From positions 1 to 7,030 of the forward strand of contig CALKCG010000189.1 in NCBI GenBank assembly GCA_938082915.1: 7,030 bases of DNA, read 5' to 3'. The translations under genes and the position numbers were made by a program. Under the pieces are notes generated by a model. It ran no database searches. It saw only the letters and a list, made by a program, of their open reading frames with translations, and was not told where the DNA came from. Source of the stretch: an uncultured archaeon (GTDB taxonomy: Archaea > Thermoproteota > CALKCG01 > B24). Positions 5,902 through 7,030 of this stretch are shown piece by piece; position 1 is the stretch's first letter, and every line of letters starts with the position of its first letter.

Positions 5902-7005
5902 ATGCCGGATAAGGTAACCATATCCCTCATAAAAGCAGACGTAGGTTCATTAGCTGGCCACCATATAGTTTATCGAGAACAGATAGAACTCGCTAAGAAG
6001 AAATTGCAGGAGGCTAAGGAGAAAGGTCTTCTAATCGACTACTACGTCTTCAACGCTGGCGATGACCTCGAGCTTTTAATGACGCATAGAGAAGGGGAAA
6101 GCAGTCCTAAGATACATGGTTTAGCCTGGGATACTTTTAAAGAGGTTACTGAGAAAATTTCTAGACCTCTCAAGCTTTACGCTGCTGGTCAAGACCTACT
6201 TTCAGAGGCGTTTTCGGGAAACGTTAGAGGCATGGGTCCTGGAGTAGCGGAAATGGAGATAGAGGAACGTAGAAGTGAACCTATAGTAGTGTTTGCTGCT
6301 GATAAAACGGAGCCCGGTGCTTGGAACTTGATACTCTACAGGATCTTCGCAGACCCTTGGAATACCGCAGGTCTTATACTAGACCCCGTTATGCACGAGG
6401 GGTTTACATTTAGAGTCATGGACGTTCAGAAGGGTGAATGCATAGACCTATCTACTCCAAGTGAAAACTACAGTCTACTAGCCCTCATAGGTACAACTGG
6501 TAGGTATGTGATTGAAAGAGTCTGGAGGAATTCAGATAAACTGATAGCCGCTGTTGCTAGCGTTACAAGGCTTTCACTGATAGCTGGTAGGTACGTAGGT
6601 AAAGACGACCCGGTTTGCATCGTAAGATGCCAGCATGGACTTCCAGCAGTCGGTGAAGCTTTAGCGCCATTCTTCACACCCCACTTCGTAGCTGGCTGGA
6701 TGAGGGGATCCCACTATGGTCCTCTAATGCCCGTAGGCTTGAAAGATAGTAGATGCTCCTTCTTCGATGGACCGCCTAGGGTAGTAGCCTTAGGCTTCCA
6801 GCTTTCAGGCGGTAGGCTTGTAGGACCAGCTGATCTGTTTGAAGACGTAGCCTTCGACCACGCTAGAAGAACAGCACTACAGATGGCTGAATTCATCAGG
6901 AGAAATGGACCCATATCGCCGGCAATACTCGGCATGGAAGAACTGGAATATACGGGCATCGTTGAAACTCTGAAGAAGCTTCAGAGCAGATTCTTTAAAC
7001 TGTAA
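5902..7005 (+). CDS. fbp: Fructose-1,6-bisphosphate aldolase/phosphatase, archaeal type (class V FBPase)
   Basis: Bifunctional gluconeogenic enzyme. It condenses glyceraldehyde-3-phosphate with dihydroxyacetone phosphate to fructose-1,6-bisphosphate and then dephosphorylates that product to fructose-6-phosphate, making gluconeogenesis one-way. It is cytoplasmic and Mg-dependent. At 367 residues it is close to the family's usual length and looks complete. Visible signatures are KADVGSLAGHH (11-21), AGDDLELLMTH (52-62), GNVRGMGPGVAEME (107-119), AADKTEPGAWN (132-142), GRYVGKDDP (229-237), and Tyr350 near the C terminus. Lys234 fits the Schiff-base lysine (Lys232 in characterised archaeal enzymes) and Tyr231 the adjacent catalytic tyrosine, with the same spacing of three. 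The acidic clusters D54/D55, D134 and D235/D236 fit the multi-magnesium site. The start at 5902 is supported by GAGG 8 bases upstream. It is second in a unit with the metallophosphoesterase and is followed by a T-rich tract. Confidence 0.97.
   Translation: MPDKVTISLIKADVGSLAGHHIVYREQIELAKKKLQEAKEKGLLIDYYVFNAGDDLELLMTHREGESSPKIHGLAWDTFKEVTEKISRPLKLYAAGQDLLSEAFSGNVRGMGPGVAEMEIEERRSEPIVVFAADKTEPGAWNLILYRIFADPWNTAGLILDPVMHEGFTFRVMDVQKGECIDLSTPSENYSLLALIGTTGRYVIERVWRNSDKLIAAVASVTRLSLIAGRYVGKDDPVCIVRCQHGLPAVGEALAPFFTPHFVAGWMRGSHYGPLMPVGLKDSRCSFFDGPPRVVALGFQLSGGRLVGPADLFEDVAFDHARRTALQMAEFIRRNGPISPAILGMEELEYTGIVETLKKLQSRFFKL
6968..6986. repeat. Perfect 8-bp inverted repeat at the 3' end of fbp
   Basis: CTCTGAAG and CTTCAGAG flank a 3-base loop. 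The repeat lies within the last codons of fbp and ends 16 bases before the stop codon. A stable small hairpin in the mRNA is possible. The T-rich tract begins 24 bases further on, too far for a bacterial-style intrinsic terminator. The repeat is certain from sequence, but its function is doubtful because it also encodes ordinary residues (TLKKLQS). Confidence 0.4.
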
Positions 7006-7010
7006 ACCCC

Positions 7011-7028
7011 TTCTTTCCCATCTTTTTT
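7011..7028 (+). terminator. Pyrimidine/T-rich probable terminator after fbp
   Basis: Beginning 6 bases after the fbp stop codon, the plus strand is almost wholly pyrimidine and ends in six consecutive T residues (7023-7028). T-rich tracts without an obligatory hairpin are the common archaeal termination signal. The window ends here, so further T clusters cannot be seen. Confidence 0.5.
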
Positions 7029-7030
7029 CA

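Noticed and set aside
6495..6597. Short direct repeat CTGGTAGGTA occurring twice in fbp (near 6495 and 6586)
   Set aside because: The two copies encode GRYV in two different conserved parts of the enzyme. They are only about 10 bases long and best explained by similar codons, not by a repeat element.

Overview
The window is an ordinary-looking stretch of archaeal chromosome. It holds five protein genes, densely packed, and the only gap longer than 20 bases between them is a 92-base divergent intergenic region. The archaeal assignment rests on four things. The valyl-tRNA synthetase has the crenarchaeal-style HVGG and DRNGLPVE signatures. Both class Ia synthetases carry an MHKS version of the KMSKS loop. 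A complete archaeal-type fructose-1,6-bisphosphate aldolase/phosphatase is present. AT-rich TATA-like boxes sit about 31-32 bases upstream of two start codons, with almost no room for a leader. The high use of AGA/AGG and ATA codons and the charged protein composition suggest a thermophilic member of the Thermoproteota/TACK group. That placement is inference, and no rRNA or other marker is present to settle it.

Layout. From base 3 to 1901 (+) lies the C-terminal 632 codons of isoleucyl-tRNA synthetase (ileS), cut by the left edge. Seven bases later a complete valyl-tRNA synthetase gene (valS, 1909-4338, +) begins, so the two related branched-chain synthetases are almost certainly cotranscribed. 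valS runs tail to tail into a minus-strand membrane protein gene (4316-5077), with the last 23 bases shared. This gene encodes an S component (substrate-binding membrane subunit) of an energy-coupling-factor (ECF) vitamin/cofactor transporter. It starts with GTG and has what looks like an extra pair of membrane segments in its middle.

The 92-base gap at 5078-5169 contains a divergent promoter pair. One side drives the transporter gene. The other drives a metallophosphoesterase (5170-5886, +) followed 15 bases later by the bifunctional fructose-bisphosphate aldolase/phosphatase (5902-7005, +), the committed gluconeogenic enzyme of archaea. The downstream gene has its own Shine-Dalgarno-like GAGG, while the first gene of the unit looks leaderless. 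A pyrimidine/T-rich tract follows at the right edge and probably ends transcription.

Functionally the window combines translation (Ile and Val charging), cofactor uptake, and central carbon metabolism. I see no mobile element, CRISPR array, tRNA, rRNA or defence-like cassette, and no convincing sign of an undescribed multi-gene system. The points most worth a second look are the enlarged S component, the unknown phosphoesterase paired with the gluconeogenic enzyme and its altered GNEE motif, and the unusual active-site signatures of the tandem synthetases.
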